Notes: generated by a model from the letters alone, not told the origin. A DNA stretch of 64,000 bases from an uncultured Flammeovirgaceae bacterium (GCA_937883755.1 CAKZYA010000025.1:62001-126000), one strand, 5' to 3'; counted from the first letter of the stretch, positions 17,864 through 26,310 are shown. Numbers and translations are program-made.

Positions 17864-18127
17864 ATGACAACTAAAGAAAAACTACAACAATTAACCGACG
17901 AAGAATTGCGCCAGCGGTTTCAGCAACACTCTATTCGGGGTATGGCTGTTTCGCTGCTGTTACTCGCGGGCTTTCTGCTAATATATTTTTTTGCTGATAG
18001 TGAGAATACCGTCGTTTTTGTAACGACTACGATTATTGCCACTGTCTCAGTATTGCTGGCTATCTGGTACCACGCTCGCAAACGGCAGATTCATAATGAA
18101 TTTAGGCGACGAAGCAATGAGATGTAG
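17864..18127 (+). CDS. Small two-helix membrane protein, unknown function
   Basis: 87 residues. A charged helical N terminus (MTTKEKLQQLTDEELRQRFQQHSIRG) is followed by two hydrophobic segments (about 27-46 and 49-67) and a strongly basic tail (HARKRQIHNEFRRRSNEM). Predicted as an inner-membrane hairpin with cytoplasmic ends. No family recognised. Stand-alone gene between divergent and convergent neighbours. Confidence 0.6.
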   Translation: MTTKEKLQQLTDEELRQRFQQHSIRGMAVSLLLLAGFLLIYFFADSENTVVFVTTTIIATVSVLLAIWYHARKRQIHNEFRRRSNEM

Positions 18128-18150
18128 AGGGAAAATATGGAAAGGACTGG

Positions 18151-18203
18151 CTAGTGCGCGTTTGTAACGCGTACGTGTATTAATTACTCGTTATAAACGG
18201 CCT
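18151..18203. repeat. Palindromic dispersed repeat, copy 1
   Basis: A 9-bp stem GTGCGCGTT/AACGCGTAC (one G-T pair) with loop TGT at 18154-18174, then a spacer GTGTATTAATTA and a second small palindrome CGTT-ATA-AACG at 18189-18199. A related copy with compensatory changes in the first stem lies at 63421-63475. Confidence 0.6.
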
Positions 18204-18293
18204 CAGTGGAGTGGTCTATTCTGGCATCTCGGGCAAGGTTTATTTTTCTAAGTTTGTTGGTCTGATGTGATGTCTTAAATTCCCCCCCCTTAC

Positions 18294-19037
18294 TCAAGTG
18301 CGAGAAATCTGGTATTTAGAGGAGTATAGATTTTCCCACATTCTGGCTCGCTCGAATGTAAAAATGCCTGTGAGAACGTCACGAATCTTGGTTGGGATAT
18401 TTTCTATTGCAAAAGGTTCGCGCAGGTTGGTTAGTCCTTTCTCTAGCAGCACTTCGTCTACTTCTAGCCATTCGGCCAATCCTGTTAGGAAAGCACGTGG
18501 TTCGCGCAAGAAGTCTTCAAAGACGAGCGAACGGAAGTTGCCGTTTAACCCTACGGTTATCTGTCGGTCAATATAGATCAAATTATCCTCTACGATGCGG
18601 GCTTGCTCGTACACATTCTTGGTGAACTTTCTTCGCACCCCACTGTACGCGGCTGATACTGGATTGCGGTAAAGTACTAGCACTTTAAACCGTACATAAT
18701 CAGGCAGCAGTCTTGTCAGATCCAGTAGATCGGGGCGGCGTATAGCATTTCGGGGCTGATAGAAAGGAAAAGACATATCCTCGAGTAAGTGAGTGATACC
18801 CATTTTTCGGTAGTGATTCAGGATTGAACCCAGCTCATGTTGTATATCTGAGCGATTCTTCTGCCGAAAAACTCCAAATTCTTGCTGGTAACGCGAGCGC
18901 ACCTCCCAGTAGTTTACCAGTGGCTTGCGCCAATCTCCTCCCACTAACATAGTCGGTTGATCAAACGCTTCTTTCAATACAGCCCGAAGCATATCGTGCC
19001 CGGCTCCTTCTACTCCGGCTACAAATAAGAATGTCAT
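18294..19037 (-). CDS. Sulfotransferase-like P-loop protein
   Basis: 247 residues. The N terminus has the sulfotransferase-style loop VAGVEGAGHD (6-15), where PAPS 5'-phosphate would bind. In the middle VLVLYRNPVSAAYSGVRR (119-136) matches the 3'-phosphate-binding strand-loop-helix (normally YxxRxPxxxxxS). The usual lysine of the P-loop is missing, as in many distant members. Substrate unknown; possibilities include glycans, lipids or small phenols. No glycan cluster is adjacent. No signal peptide, so probably cytoplasmic. Fold call moderate to good, activity unproven. Confidence 0.7.
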   Translation of the reverse strand: MTFLFVAGVEGAGHDMLRAVLKEAFDQPTMLVGGDWRKPLVNYWEVRSRYQQEFGVFRQKNRSDIQHELGSILNHYRKMGITHLLEDMSFPFYQPRNAIRRPDLLDLTRLLPDYVRFKVLVLYRNPVSAAYSGVRRKFTKNVYEQARIVEDNLIYIDRQITVGLNGNFRSLVFEDFLREPRAFLTGLAEWLEVDEVLLEKGLTNLREPFAIENIPTKIRDVLTGIFTFERARMWENLYSSKYQISRT

Positions 19038-19178
19038 CTAATCGCTAATTCTATGGGTGTATAAACATATGCATATTAGCGCGAAAATTTTTCTTCTGAA
19101 AGAGTATGAAAATTGGCGTACTGGCTGAGTATTTGATGAACTACTAAAGAGTAATCACCTAATTAACTTACCTACACA

Positions 19179-19907
19179 ATGAAGAAGTACTTTTTATTAT
19201 CGTTCGCTATTGTAATCTTACCTTCAATGGTTTCTTTAGCTCAAGACAATCCCTATCTCGGCACTGGTCGTTCGTTTGTAGGCGGCGGCTTATCCGTAAC
19301 TATGTCTGATGATGAGAATGCAGGCAATGGTTTTACTAATCGAAGAACCAGCAGAATAAATTCTTTTGGCATCTCACCTACCTACGGAAAATTTTTTAAT
19401 GACCGTTGGGCTTACGGGGTATCATTTAGCGTAGGCTTTTCTAATAACGAACAGGTGGTTTTTGGCGATTCATTTTCTGATAGATCCATACAGAAGAACA
19501 CCACCGTTGGCTTAACTCCTTTTCTACGTCGCTTTCTTCCGTTGACTGAGCGGTTTGGGGCATACGTACAACCTCAACTTTCATATGCCTATCGAGATGG
19601 TAGTAGTGAAAATAGTTTCCGAGATACGAACAGTCCGGAGAATGACCAAACACGAACGTTTGATATTCGAGAGCATCGAGTGAGTCTGGGTATGCAGGCT
19701 GGGCTTTACTACTTTGTTACTCAGCATTTTTCGGTGGAAACTAGTCTGTTAGATTTAAACTTTTCCTATAATAGTAGTAATCGCGAGCGCGTTGATCCTA
19801 ATGCCCAGCCGGGTGGTAATGACCAGCTAAGTAATACTACTCTTCAAGTAAATTTGATTAACCAGATTTCTCTGGATCGTATCCTCATTCTGAACTACTA
19901 TTTTTAA
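19179..19907 (+). CDS. Outer-membrane beta-barrel protein
   Basis: 242 residues with a signal peptide cut after SLAQ (about residue 22). The rest alternates aromatic and small residues in about eight amphipathic strands (for instance FGISPTYGKFFNDRWAYGVSFSVGF and VSLGMQAGLYYFVTQHFSVETSLL), and the last residue is Phe, as expected for BAM recognition. Similar to the outer membrane beta-barrel domain proteins common in Cytophagales. The role may be structural or a small porin. The next gene, a lipoprotein on the same strand, starts 58 bases later. Confidence 0.8.
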   Translation: MKKYFLLSFAIVILPSMVSLAQDNPYLGTGRSFVGGGLSVTMSDDENAGNGFTNRRTSRINSFGISPTYGKFFNDRWAYGVSFSVGFSNNEQVVFGDSFSDRSIQKNTTVGLTPFLRRFLPLTERFGAYVQPQLSYAYRDGSSENSFRDTNSPENDQTRTFDIREHRVSLGMQAGLYYFVTQHFSVETSLLDLNFSYNSSNRERVDPNAQPGGNDQLSNTTLQVNLINQISLDRILILNYYF

Positions 19908-19965
19908 AGGTGACTTTGCAACCAAACTGCTCGTCTGTAAGTCATCTAGTAAATGATTCCTTGTT

Positions 19966-20424
19966 ATGAAGTGGTTGATGTTATTTTGTCTTACTTTACT
20001 TTTCTTTGGTTGTGAAGAGGACGGCTTTCGCGGTTTGGAAGTTCGGGACGACTCATCAGTGACATTACTCAATGGCACCTGGAAAGTTATTGCTTACGAA
20101 GATTTCGAGCAGAGCAAACTGATTACAAAGACTGAGGAAAACTCTTGGGGTAAAGATGTGATCATTGCTTTTGATGATACTACCGATCCAAGAAGCATTA
20201 GTGGTCAAAATACTACCAATAGTGTGGGATGTACATTTGAATATACTGAGCAGCGTTCAATCCAAACTTCCAGTTTATTTAGCACCTACGTTAATCAGCC
20301 CGAGTGGGGCAATAGATTTGGTCGAGTTATTTCAGAAAGTGACTTGCAGTTTACTATTAACACAACCTGCCTAAAAGTTTATAATGAGTCGGAGCAACTC
20401 AGCGCAATATTTGAAAAAGAATAG
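19966..20424 (+). CDS. Hypothetical lipoprotein
   Basis: 152 residues with a lipoprotein signal ending in FFGC (Cys16), followed by acidic EEDG, which fits a surface-export signature in Bacteroidota. The mature part contains LNGTWKVIAYEDFEQSKLI, reminiscent of the lipocalin-like start of META/lipocalin domains, and two further cysteines. No assigned function. Likely cotranscribed with the upstream barrel protein. Confidence 0.7.
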   Translation: MKWLMLFCLTLLFFGCEEDGFRGLEVRDDSSVTLLNGTWKVIAYEDFEQSKLITKTEENSWGKDVIIAFDDTTDPRSISGQNTTNSVGCTFEYTEQRSIQTSSLFSTYVNQPEWGNRFGRVISESDLQFTINTTCLKVYNESEQLSAIFEKE

Positions 20425-20548
20425 AAAGGAGTTCATAGCTACCGTTTTCTGTCCCAACCTCCCCGCTCCCAGCCTACTATTGATAGCTCAGAAATTTTTT
20501 TCATCTTCCCTGTAACTTTTATCTCACCCAGTTGTCTTGGGGTTGATT

Positions 20549-21070
20549 ATGGTACTGGAAGAGTTTAAAACCCGCGTACTACCCGTTAAAAATAAGCTTT
20601 ACCGCTTTGCCCTACGCTTTCTGAGTAATGAAGACGAAGCTCAGGATGTAGTGCAAGAGGTGCTTATTAAAGCGTGGAATAAACGGGAAGAACTTCACTT
20701 GTACCGCAGTGTAGAGGCCTGGTGTATGCAAGTAACCCGTAACCTCTCGCTGAATCGCTTAAAGTCTGGACATTACCGCGATACTGAAGAGCTTCCTGAC
20801 GGTCAGCAGGCAAATCATGAACAATCGCCTTACGATCAAGCGGAGACTCAAGATGTATTGCAAACGATCGATCAATTGCTGCAACGTTTACCACCGGCTC
20901 AGCAACAGGTACTGCAACTACGCGACATGGAGGGCTACGCCTACCAGGAGATTGGCGAAATCCTGGAAATGCCCTTGGCGCAAGTGAAAGTTAACCTGTT
21001 TCGAGCCCGGAAAACGCTGCGCGAACAGCTAATAAAAATGGATGCTTATGGAATTGACCAACATTCGTGA
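20549..21070 (+). CDS. ECF-type RNA polymerase sigma factor
   Basis: 173 residues from ATG 20549 (an in-frame TTG at 20537 adds four). Sigma region 2 is seen in LYRFALRFLSNEDEAQDVVQEVLIKAWNKREEL, with the acidic DEAQDVVQE motif. Region 4 is the helix-turn-helix LPPAQQQVLQLRDMEGYAYQEIGEILEMPLAQVKVNLFRARKTLR. This size and two-domain layout is group 4. Translation of the next gene begins inside this one, which is the normal coupling for sigma and anti-sigma pairs. It probably controls this operon and envelope genes. Confidence 0.93.
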   Translation: MVLEEFKTRVLPVKNKLYRFALRFLSNEDEAQDVVQEVLIKAWNKREELHLYRSVEAWCMQVTRNLSLNRLKSGHYRDTEELPDGQQANHEQSPYDQAETQDVLQTIDQLLQRLPPAQQQVLQLRDMEGYAYQEIGEILEMPLAQVKVNLFRARKTLREQLIKMDAYGIDQHS

Positions 21071-21566
21071 ACTCGTAGAAAAGTACTGGAGCGGCGAAAC
21101 CTCGCTGGAAGAAGAAGCGCAACTACGCGACTACTTAAACCAAGAGGAAGCTCCAGCTGACTTAAAAAAAGAAGCTACTTTGTTTCGCTACTACCAGTCC
21201 AATACGCGTTTTCGCACGTTAGACGAAAAATTTGACGAGCAGCTAATGCAACGTATTGAACAAAAACCAGCGAAACAAGTGTGGCTAGTGTATCGCCCTT
21301 GGTTGCAAGGTGCGGCAGCGGCGGTCTTTGTCCTAGTAACCGGGCTGTTCTTAGTAACTAAATGGAATACTTCGGTTGATAACCCAACTGCTGAAACAAC
21401 TGCGGTAATAGCAGAAGATACTTACGAAGACCCGAGGTTGGCCTATGAGCAAACCAAAGAAGCTTTACTGCTGGTATCCAGCTTAATGAACGAAGGAACC
21501 CAGCATATAGAAAAATTAGAAACTTTTAGCGAAGCCCAAGAAACGGTAAAAACACAAATCCCATGA
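21042..21566 (+). CDS. Anti-sigma factor-like membrane protein
   Basis: 174 residues, start overlapping the sigma gene by 29 bases (a second ATG at 21048 is also possible). The N-terminal cytoplasmic part (IRELVEKYWSGETSLEEEAQLRDYLNQ...) matches the helical sigma-binding region of Bacteroidota anti-sigma proteins. It lacks the Cys/His zinc site of ZAS domains. One transmembrane helix at about 91-107 is followed by a periplasmic helical tail (LAYEQTKEALLLVSSLMNEG). It likely sequesters the sigma factor until an envelope signal arrives. No Secretin/STN or FecR domain, so it is not a SusC-linked regulator. Confidence 0.8.
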   Translation: MLMELTNIRELVEKYWSGETSLEEEAQLRDYLNQEEAPADLKKEATLFRYYQSNTRFRTLDEKFDEQLMQRIEQKPAKQVWLVYRPWLQGAAAAVFVLVTGLFLVTKWNTSVDNPTAETTAVIAEDTYEDPRLAYEQTKEALLLVSSLMNEGTQHIEKLETFSEAQETVKTQIP

Positions 21567-22099
21567 AACGATTACTCATTATAACCATTGCCATGCAACT
21601 GTTTGCCATTGGCGTAAATGCTCAAGATAATATTTTAGCTCCCTTATTTGACAAGTTTGCTGACGATGAAGACTTCACCAAAGTCAGCATCACCAGCAAG
21701 ATGTTCAGTCTCTTTACCGAGTTTGAACCGGAAGACCCTGAAACTAAAGAACTGACCGAAGCCATCAGTAAACTGAAAGGCTTGAAGATCCTAGCTTCCG
21801 ACAGTATTGATAACGCCCGAAGCCACTTCAAAGATGCTACCGCTCAGGTACGTAAAAGTAACTTTGAAGAACTGATGTCGGTACGCGATGGCACCGACGA
21901 CATGCTCTTCATGATTCAGGAAGAAGCAGGAAAAATCAGTGAACTAGTGATGCTGGTAGGCGGGAAGAATAAATTCATTGCCATGAGCCTCTACGGCGAG
22001 ATTGACCTCAAACAAATTTCTAAAATTTCTAAAGGGATGAAGATTGATGGTATGAAGTACCTGGAGAATATTGACAACGATGGAGATGGTCAGGAATAA
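21563..22099 (+). CDS. DUF4252 domain protein 1
   Basis: 178 residues, signal peptide cut after NAQ (about 21). The mature part, FDKFADDEDFTKVSITSKMFSLF ... LKGLKILASDS ... MSVRDGTDDMLFMIQE ... ISELVMLVGG, is the DUF4252 pattern. These periplasmic proteins occur in Bacteroidota in operons with an ECF sigma factor and a membrane anti-sigma. The start overlaps the anti-sigma stop by 4 bases (ATGA). The function is unknown; a sensory or regulatory role in the envelope is inferred from context only. Confidence 0.87.
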   Translation: MKRLLIITIAMQLFAIGVNAQDNILAPLFDKFADDEDFTKVSITSKMFSLFTEFEPEDPETKELTEAISKLKGLKILASDSIDNARSHFKDATAQVRKSNFEELMSVRDGTDDMLFMIQEEAGKISELVMLVGGKNKFIAMSLYGEIDLKQISKISKGMKIDGMKYLENIDNDGDGQE

Positions 22100-22634
22100 A
22101 CAATTAGCCCTAAAGTTAGCCAGCGTATTCGTGCTGGCTTTCACTTGCTCCTTCGCTAGCCTGGCTCAAAGCCGAACCGTCAATAATTTCCTAGAAGAGC
22201 ATTCGCCTAGCCAAGAGTTGTTTCTCTACCCTAGTACCCTACGGATGGTAAACCTGGAGAAGAACCCCGATTTCTACATGATGGTACGTGAAGTTGATAA
22301 GTTGCGAGTGCTGATGTATGATAAAAACGAGAACAGCTTCTCAACGCAAACTATCCGTACGTTAAGTCAGGATATTGAGAAAGAAGATTATCAAGAGTTG
22401 ATGACTTTCCAAACAGGTGATCAGCAAGTCTACCTGTACTCGCTAGGTGATGATGATACTACCGAAGGTGTGGTTGGCCTGGTAGAAACTGATGACGCAA
22501 TTATCCTGACTGACTTAGAGGGCTTTGTCAACCTAGCCGCGATGCTCAAACTGTTTCAGGGGGACTTTAACTTTGAAAATATTGCGAGCATTGTTGACAT
22601 CGCTGCTCAGGTTCGGAAAGAAGTTGAAGAATAA
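22080..22634 (+). CDS. DUF4252 domain protein 2
   Basis: About 184 residues from ATG 22080; TTG 22071 and ATG 22086 are other in-frame starts. Signal peptide through FASLAQ. The mature part has NLEKNPDFYMMVREVDKLRVLMYDKNENSFS and QELMTFQTGDQQVYLYSLGDD ... GVVGLVETDDAIILTDLEGFV, a divergent DUF4252. It overlaps the previous gene by about 20 bases, so four genes (sigma, anti-sigma, DUF4252 twice) form one overlapping chain. This arrangement recurs widely in the phylum; the second copy is probably the product of an old tandem duplication. Confidence 0.82.
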   Translation: MEMVRNKQLALKLASVFVLAFTCSFASLAQSRTVNNFLEEHSPSQELFLYPSTLRMVNLEKNPDFYMMVREVDKLRVLMYDKNENSFSTQTIRTLSQDIEKEDYQELMTFQTGDQQVYLYSLGDDDTTEGVVGLVETDDAIILTDLEGFVNLAAMLKLFQGDFNFENIASIVDIAAQVRKEVEE

Positions 22635-22643
22635 GTTACTCAT

Positions 22644-22711
22644 GTATTCAAGTGTTCATGTAAAGTGATAAACCTGAATACTGCTTAGCGACTACATGAA
22701 CACTTGAACAC
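22644..22711. repeat. Long inverted repeat between DUF4252 operon and ABC exporter
   Basis: Arms of 18 bases at 22644-22661 and 22694-22711, the second reading ACATGAACACTTGAACAC; 17 of 18 bases pair, with a 32-base loop. It belongs to the same AACAC family as the copies at 6772 and 8215. It may fold in RNA and limit read-through from the sigma operon. Confidence 0.65.
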
Positions 22712-22712
22712 C

Positions 22713-22743
22713 GTAATACCCAAACACATTAACACTTGAATAC
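22713..22743. repeat. Dispersed AACAC-type repeat, copy 3, overlapping an ABC gene start
   Basis: Bases 22718-22743 are identical to 8224-8249 (26 of 26). The last part contains the TTG at 22736 that is the only plausible start of the ABC ATPase gene; an in-frame TAA at 22730-22732 lies inside the repeat. Confidence 0.75.
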
Positions 22744-23692
22744 ACCCATCCTTCACATACAAAACTTGCATAAGCATTTCGGTAAAGTTCACGCGGTGAA
22801 TGACTTGTCGCTGGAAGTACTGCCAGGACAAGTCTTTGGTATTTTGGGACCGAACGGGAGCGGAAAGACCACCACTTTAGGAATTATCCTGGATGTGATT
22901 AAAAAGAAAAGTGGTGAATACCGCTGGTTTGGTGAGCCGCCCTCGGCGGAAAGCCGGAAGAAGATCGGAGCCATCCTAGAAACCCCAGTATTTTATCCGT
23001 ACCTCTCCGCCGTAGACAATCTCAAAATTGTAGCCCTCATCAAAGGAGTAGACGAAAGCCGAATTGATTCGGTGCTGAAAACGGTAGACTTACACGAACG
23101 TAAGTTCGATGCTTTCAAGACCTACTCGCTCGGTATGAAGCAACGGTTAGCCATTGCCTCAGCCCTCCTGGCTGACCCGGAAGTGATGATTCTGGATGAG
23201 CCTACCAACGGTCTTGATCCGCAGGGCATCGCCGAAATTCGTCAGCTCATTATCCAGATTGCTCAGCAAGGGAAAACCATTATTCTGGCGAGCCATCTAC
23301 TAGATGAAGTGCAGAAAGTTTGTTCTCACTTTGCCGTACTGAAGAAGGGTAAACTGATTTATTCGGGTAGCGTAGACGAGGCCCTGACTGGAACCGACAC
23401 CGTAGAGATAGCGGCGGATGATATGGACTTGCTAGAAGAAACGATCAAGCAGTTTGCCTACACTCAGTCCGTTCGTCCTGAGAAACAGTTTTTACGAGTA
23501 CGCTTGAAGAACAATCAGAGCAGCATCGACCTGAATCGATTTCTGGTAGAACAGGGGATTGTTGTTTCCCATCTGTCGCAACGCACCAATAGTCTGGAGC
23601 AGCAGTTCTTGCAAATTCTAGCGGCTGACTCGTCATCGGCTACTTCCGGTAATCACTCCTTCATCGATCAAAAAACCACCACTCATGCCTAG
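22736..23692 (+). CDS. ABC transporter ATP-binding protein (ABC-2 exporter)
   Basis: 318 residues. Walker A GPNGSGKTT (38-46), signature YSLGMKQRLAIA (130-141), Walker B VMILDEPTNGLDP (150-162) and switch His in LASHLLDE, then a C-terminal extension of about 90 residues as in the CcmA/NatA drug- and Na-export group. The start must be TTG 22736 or a later non-ATG codon, because there is no ATG before residue 134 and an in-frame stop lies just upstream. The 8-base overlap with the permease gene shows that they form one transporter. Confidence 0.9.
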   Translation: MNTPILHIQNLHKHFGKVHAVNDLSLEVLPGQVFGILGPNGSGKTTTLGIILDVIKKKSGEYRWFGEPPSAESRKKIGAILETPVFYPYLSAVDNLKIVALIKGVDESRIDSVLKTVDLHERKFDAFKTYSLGMKQRLAIASALLADPEVMILDEPTNGLDPQGIAEIRQLIIQIAQQGKTIILASHLLDEVQKVCSHFAVLKKGKLIYSGSVDEALTGTDTVEIAADDMDLLEETIKQFAYTQSVRPEKQFLRVRLKNNQSSIDLNRFLVEQGIVVSHLSQRTNSLEQQFLQILAADSSSATSGNHSFIDQKTTTHA

Positions 23693-24500
23693 ATTACTCG
23701 CTATTGAATGGATCAAGCTTAGAAGCTACCGCCCCTTCTGGATACTGATGATACTGTATTTTATGGTGCTCGGATTGGTGCTCAGTGGAGTGATGCTCTT
23801 CTTTGAGTATCTGGCGAGCCGAGGAGCCGAATTGAATGGAATAGATCCATCTATCATTCCTTTCTACGATTTTGCCGACATCTGGCAGAACATGACTTAT
23901 CTGGCTACTTTCCTCAAAATTTTTCTAGGCTTTATTGTGGTTATTTCCATTACTAACGAGTACAGCTACAAAACCATCCGGCAGCACATAATTGACGGTC
24001 TTAACCGCTGGGAGTTTCTGGCTGGAAAACTTTCGGTTATTCTGGCTATTACGATAGTTAATACGTTGTTCGTCTTTGTCCTCGGGCTTATTCTGGGCTG
24101 GATTTATTCACCAGTACAAGGTATTGATATAGTATTTGAAAATGCCGGATTCTTACTAGCGTATCTTCTGGATGTATTTGCCTTTCTGACCTTCGCCCTG
24201 TTAGTAGGTTTACTGATTAAGCGAACCGGATTTACGATTGTACTACTGGCTCTTTATACCCTATTTATTGAACCTATCGGCGCGCTTGTTTTGTCAATAG
24301 AATTCAGCGAATATACCTTTCATCAGTACTTTCCCATCCGGGCAATCAACAATCTGATTCAGGTGCCTTTTGGCAAGTATATGTTCCAGGAAGTGCAAGA
24401 CTACGTAGCCTTGGGCGATGTAGCACTGGTAATGATTTATGTTGGATTATTCATATTACTGAGCTTTCGTCTGCTGAAAGCCCGAGATATTAGTGGCTAA
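23685..24500 (+). CDS. ABC-2 type transporter permease
   Basis: 271 residues, six hydrophobic segments (about 17-37, 66-90, 108-137, 149-178, 180-205 and 250-266), and ITNEYSYKTIRQHIIDGLNRWEFLAGKL, typical for ABC-2 permeases of the ABC2_membrane_4/NatB-like kind. It starts inside the ATPase gene (ATGCCTAG overlap). A homodimer with two ATPases is expected. The substrate is unknown. Confidence 0.88.
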   Translation: MPRLLAIEWIKLRSYRPFWILMILYFMVLGLVLSGVMLFFEYLASRGAELNGIDPSIIPFYDFADIWQNMTYLATFLKIFLGFIVVISITNEYSYKTIRQHIIDGLNRWEFLAGKLSVILAITIVNTLFVFVLGLILGWIYSPVQGIDIVFENAGFLLAYLLDVFAFLTFALLVGLLIKRTGFTIVLLALYTLFIEPIGALVLSIEFSEYTFHQYFPIRAINNLIQVPFGKYMFQEVQDYVALGDVALVMIYVGLFILLSFRLLKARDISG

Positions 24501-24501
24501 A

Positions 24502-24531
24502 AAAAGCCGTGCCCTTGAATCAGGGCACGGC
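24502..24531 (-). terminator. Terminator of the DUF4136 gene
   Basis: Stem GCCGTGCCCT/AGGGCACGGC (10 bp, loop TGAATC at 24516-24521). On the minus strand it is followed by a run of seven T. It lies 30 bases past the stop at 24561 and directly after the permease stop, and might also slow plus-strand transcription. Confidence 0.85.
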
Positions 24532-24560
24532 AACCCCTCTATCTCAAACCCAAATTCAAA

Positions 24561-25145
24561 TTATTTGCCTACTTGAACGGTGCGGTCGGCACCAGCCCGT
24601 CGTCCGTATTCAGAAAATATTAGTGTTACGGCATTTTTCAGAGTCTCTTCCCGGTTTTTCATCTCAGTTTCTAACACACTAGGCGCATAACCCTGCCAAA
24701 CTAATTGCTTCTTCTCGCGGTCAATCAAATCAATAACAACATCGCCTTCTTTATCTTGGCTAATATTGTTATTGAATGAAGAGCCACCCCACCACCAGCC
24801 GTAGAAGCCCGGGTTGTAGTTTTGATTACCGCTAATTCGTTCTTCTACCATGATTTGTGGACTTACCAATAGATCAGGGTTTTCACTGGATAGCACATAA
24901 CCACGTCCCTCCATTTCTCGCTGTACCGCTTCTTTCAGGCGCTTTTTTACTAATGTGTTATAGAACAAAGGCTCATTGCTGCTTACATTACTGTGTTCTT
25001 GCTGAAATTCATCAGCCCAGTAGAACGTAGTATAATTCTCAAACTCAGCGTCTCGGTCGTAGTCAGTCAGCACGGAGTAGGAAGCAGTACACTGTACCAG
25101 TAAAAAACTCACGGCGATGATTCCTGCTATTTTTATGGCTTTCAT
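24561..25145 (-). CDS. DUF4136 lipoprotein
   Basis: 194 residues from ATG 25145 (longer in-frame starts lack a signal). Lipoprotein signal MKAIKIAGIIAVSFLLVQC, Cys19. Mature sequence VLTDYDRDAEFENYTTFYWADE ... LVKKRLKEAVQREMEGRGYVLSSENPDLLV ... VVIDLIDREKKQLVWQGYA is the DUF4136 pattern. These are outer-membrane-associated lipoproteins with no fixed biochemical role. A GWWWGG stretch in the middle is a usual low-complexity insertion. Monocistronic with its own terminator. Confidence 0.88.
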   Translation of the reverse strand: MKAIKIAGIIAVSFLLVQCTASYSVLTDYDRDAEFENYTTFYWADEFQQEHSNVSSNEPLFYNTLVKKRLKEAVQREMEGRGYVLSSENPDLLVSPQIMVEERISGNQNYNPGFYGWWWGGSSFNNNISQDKEGDVVIDLIDREKKQLVWQGYAPSVLETEMKNREETLKNAVTLIFSEYGRRAGADRTVQVGK

Positions 25146-25451
25146 ATTTATTTGGTTAAGTTGATAAAATAAGTTTAAACTTCTCAACACAGTAAGGGTA
25201 TAGCTATTGCTACACGTGCTAGCACGCAGCAATTTTGTATTCCGAGAAAAGGTTGTTGGAAATAAATACTCTCTCGTAGAAGCCTATCCCACGCAGCGTT
25301 AAAAAGCTGATAACTATACTGTTACAACGAAAAAATTGTCAAAAAGTATTTGCGAGGGTATTAAAATTTGCAAAATCAAGAAGTGTGTGAGATAGGCTTT
25401 TACTCTTGAGAATACGGTAGCCTGTTTCAAACCTGAGCCTGTATTAGAAAG

Positions 25452-26186
25452 CTAACTTTTACTTTTAACAGATACTTCTGGCTTTTCAGGATAGCGAGGG
25501 TAATACACCATTTTTTTGTACGTTTTCAGTAGGGTTTGGGGCGAGAAACCGAGGCGGTACATCAAGAATACAATGCCGTTGGCAATATTTACCCATAGAT
25601 AGTGATTGTCCTGGTATTTCCGGGCAGAAATCAGAGCCGCTTCTGGCATAACAATGAACTTTCCCGCCTGCCGTAAGCGACGGATGAAGTCAAAGTCTTC
25701 CATTACAATATAGTATTCATCGTATCCTCCCAATTGCTCGAAATGTTGGCGGGTTACAAATAAAGTCTGATCACCACCCCGGCAGGTTATCCGGTCGAAG
25801 CGAGAGAAAAAACCATTGATTTTTAGGAAAGGATGTTCATTCTCAAACAGACTTTGGTAGCAGCCACTAGTGTAACCGTGCTGTACGTAAAAATCAATAT
25901 TGGCTAGGTAGCTGGCTGGAGGTAGCGTATCAGCATGAACAAAGTATAAAATCTCTCCCTGAGCTTGGCTGGCAGCATAATTCATCTGGGCGGCTCGGCC
26001 CTTTTGAGGTGAATGCAGCACCTTTGCTCCGGCAGCCTCAGCCTGAGCTACTGTATTATCAGGACTACCTCCGTCACAAACAATAATTTCTTCTAACAGC
26101 TCACTTTGGTGTTTGAGCAGATACGATACTAGCTCACCAACTTTTACTTCTTCTTCGTATGTCGGTATAATGACACTTATCTTCAT
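25452..26186 (-). CDS. TIGR04283-type glycosyltransferase (arsenosugar-associated GT2)
   Basis: 244 residues from ATG 26186; the frame extends upstream but that part is not protein-like. GT2 features: ISVIIPTYEEE at the start, VCDGGSPDNT (36-45), SPQKGRAAQMNYAA (59-72), DXD-like HADT (84-87), and C-terminal GGYDEYYIVMEDFDFIRRLRQAG. The KGRAxQMN motif and small size match the TIGR04283 family, which takes part in arsenosugar formation in some organisms. No arsM, arsS or other ars gene is in the window, so the real acceptor may differ. Divergent from the DUF547 gene, 124 bases between them. Confidence 0.82.
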   Translation of the reverse strand: MKISVIIPTYEEEVKVGELVSYLLKHQSELLEEIIVCDGGSPDNTVAQAEAAGAKVLHSPQKGRAAQMNYAASQAQGEILYFVHADTLPPASYLANIDFYVQHGYTSGCYQSLFENEHPFLKINGFFSRFDRITCRGGDQTLFVTRQHFEQLGGYDEYYIVMEDFDFIRRLRQAGKFIVMPEAALISARKYQDNHYLWVNIANGIVFLMYRLGFSPQTLLKTYKKMVYYPRYPEKPEVSVKSKS

Positions 26187-26310
26187 AATCAGCCAACTAT
26201 TCGGATAATATCCACTATTGTTAGTGCAATTAGAAAATCCGATTCTTTCAAAAGTACGTAAATAGTACCACCATTGGATTTCTCCGACTGGGTTTATAGA
26301 CGACAAATAC

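Noticed and set aside
22640-22743. Possible CRISPR array from repeated AACACTTGAA units
   Set aside because: Only two or three uneven copies, partly inverted, no regular spacers and no cas genes in the window.
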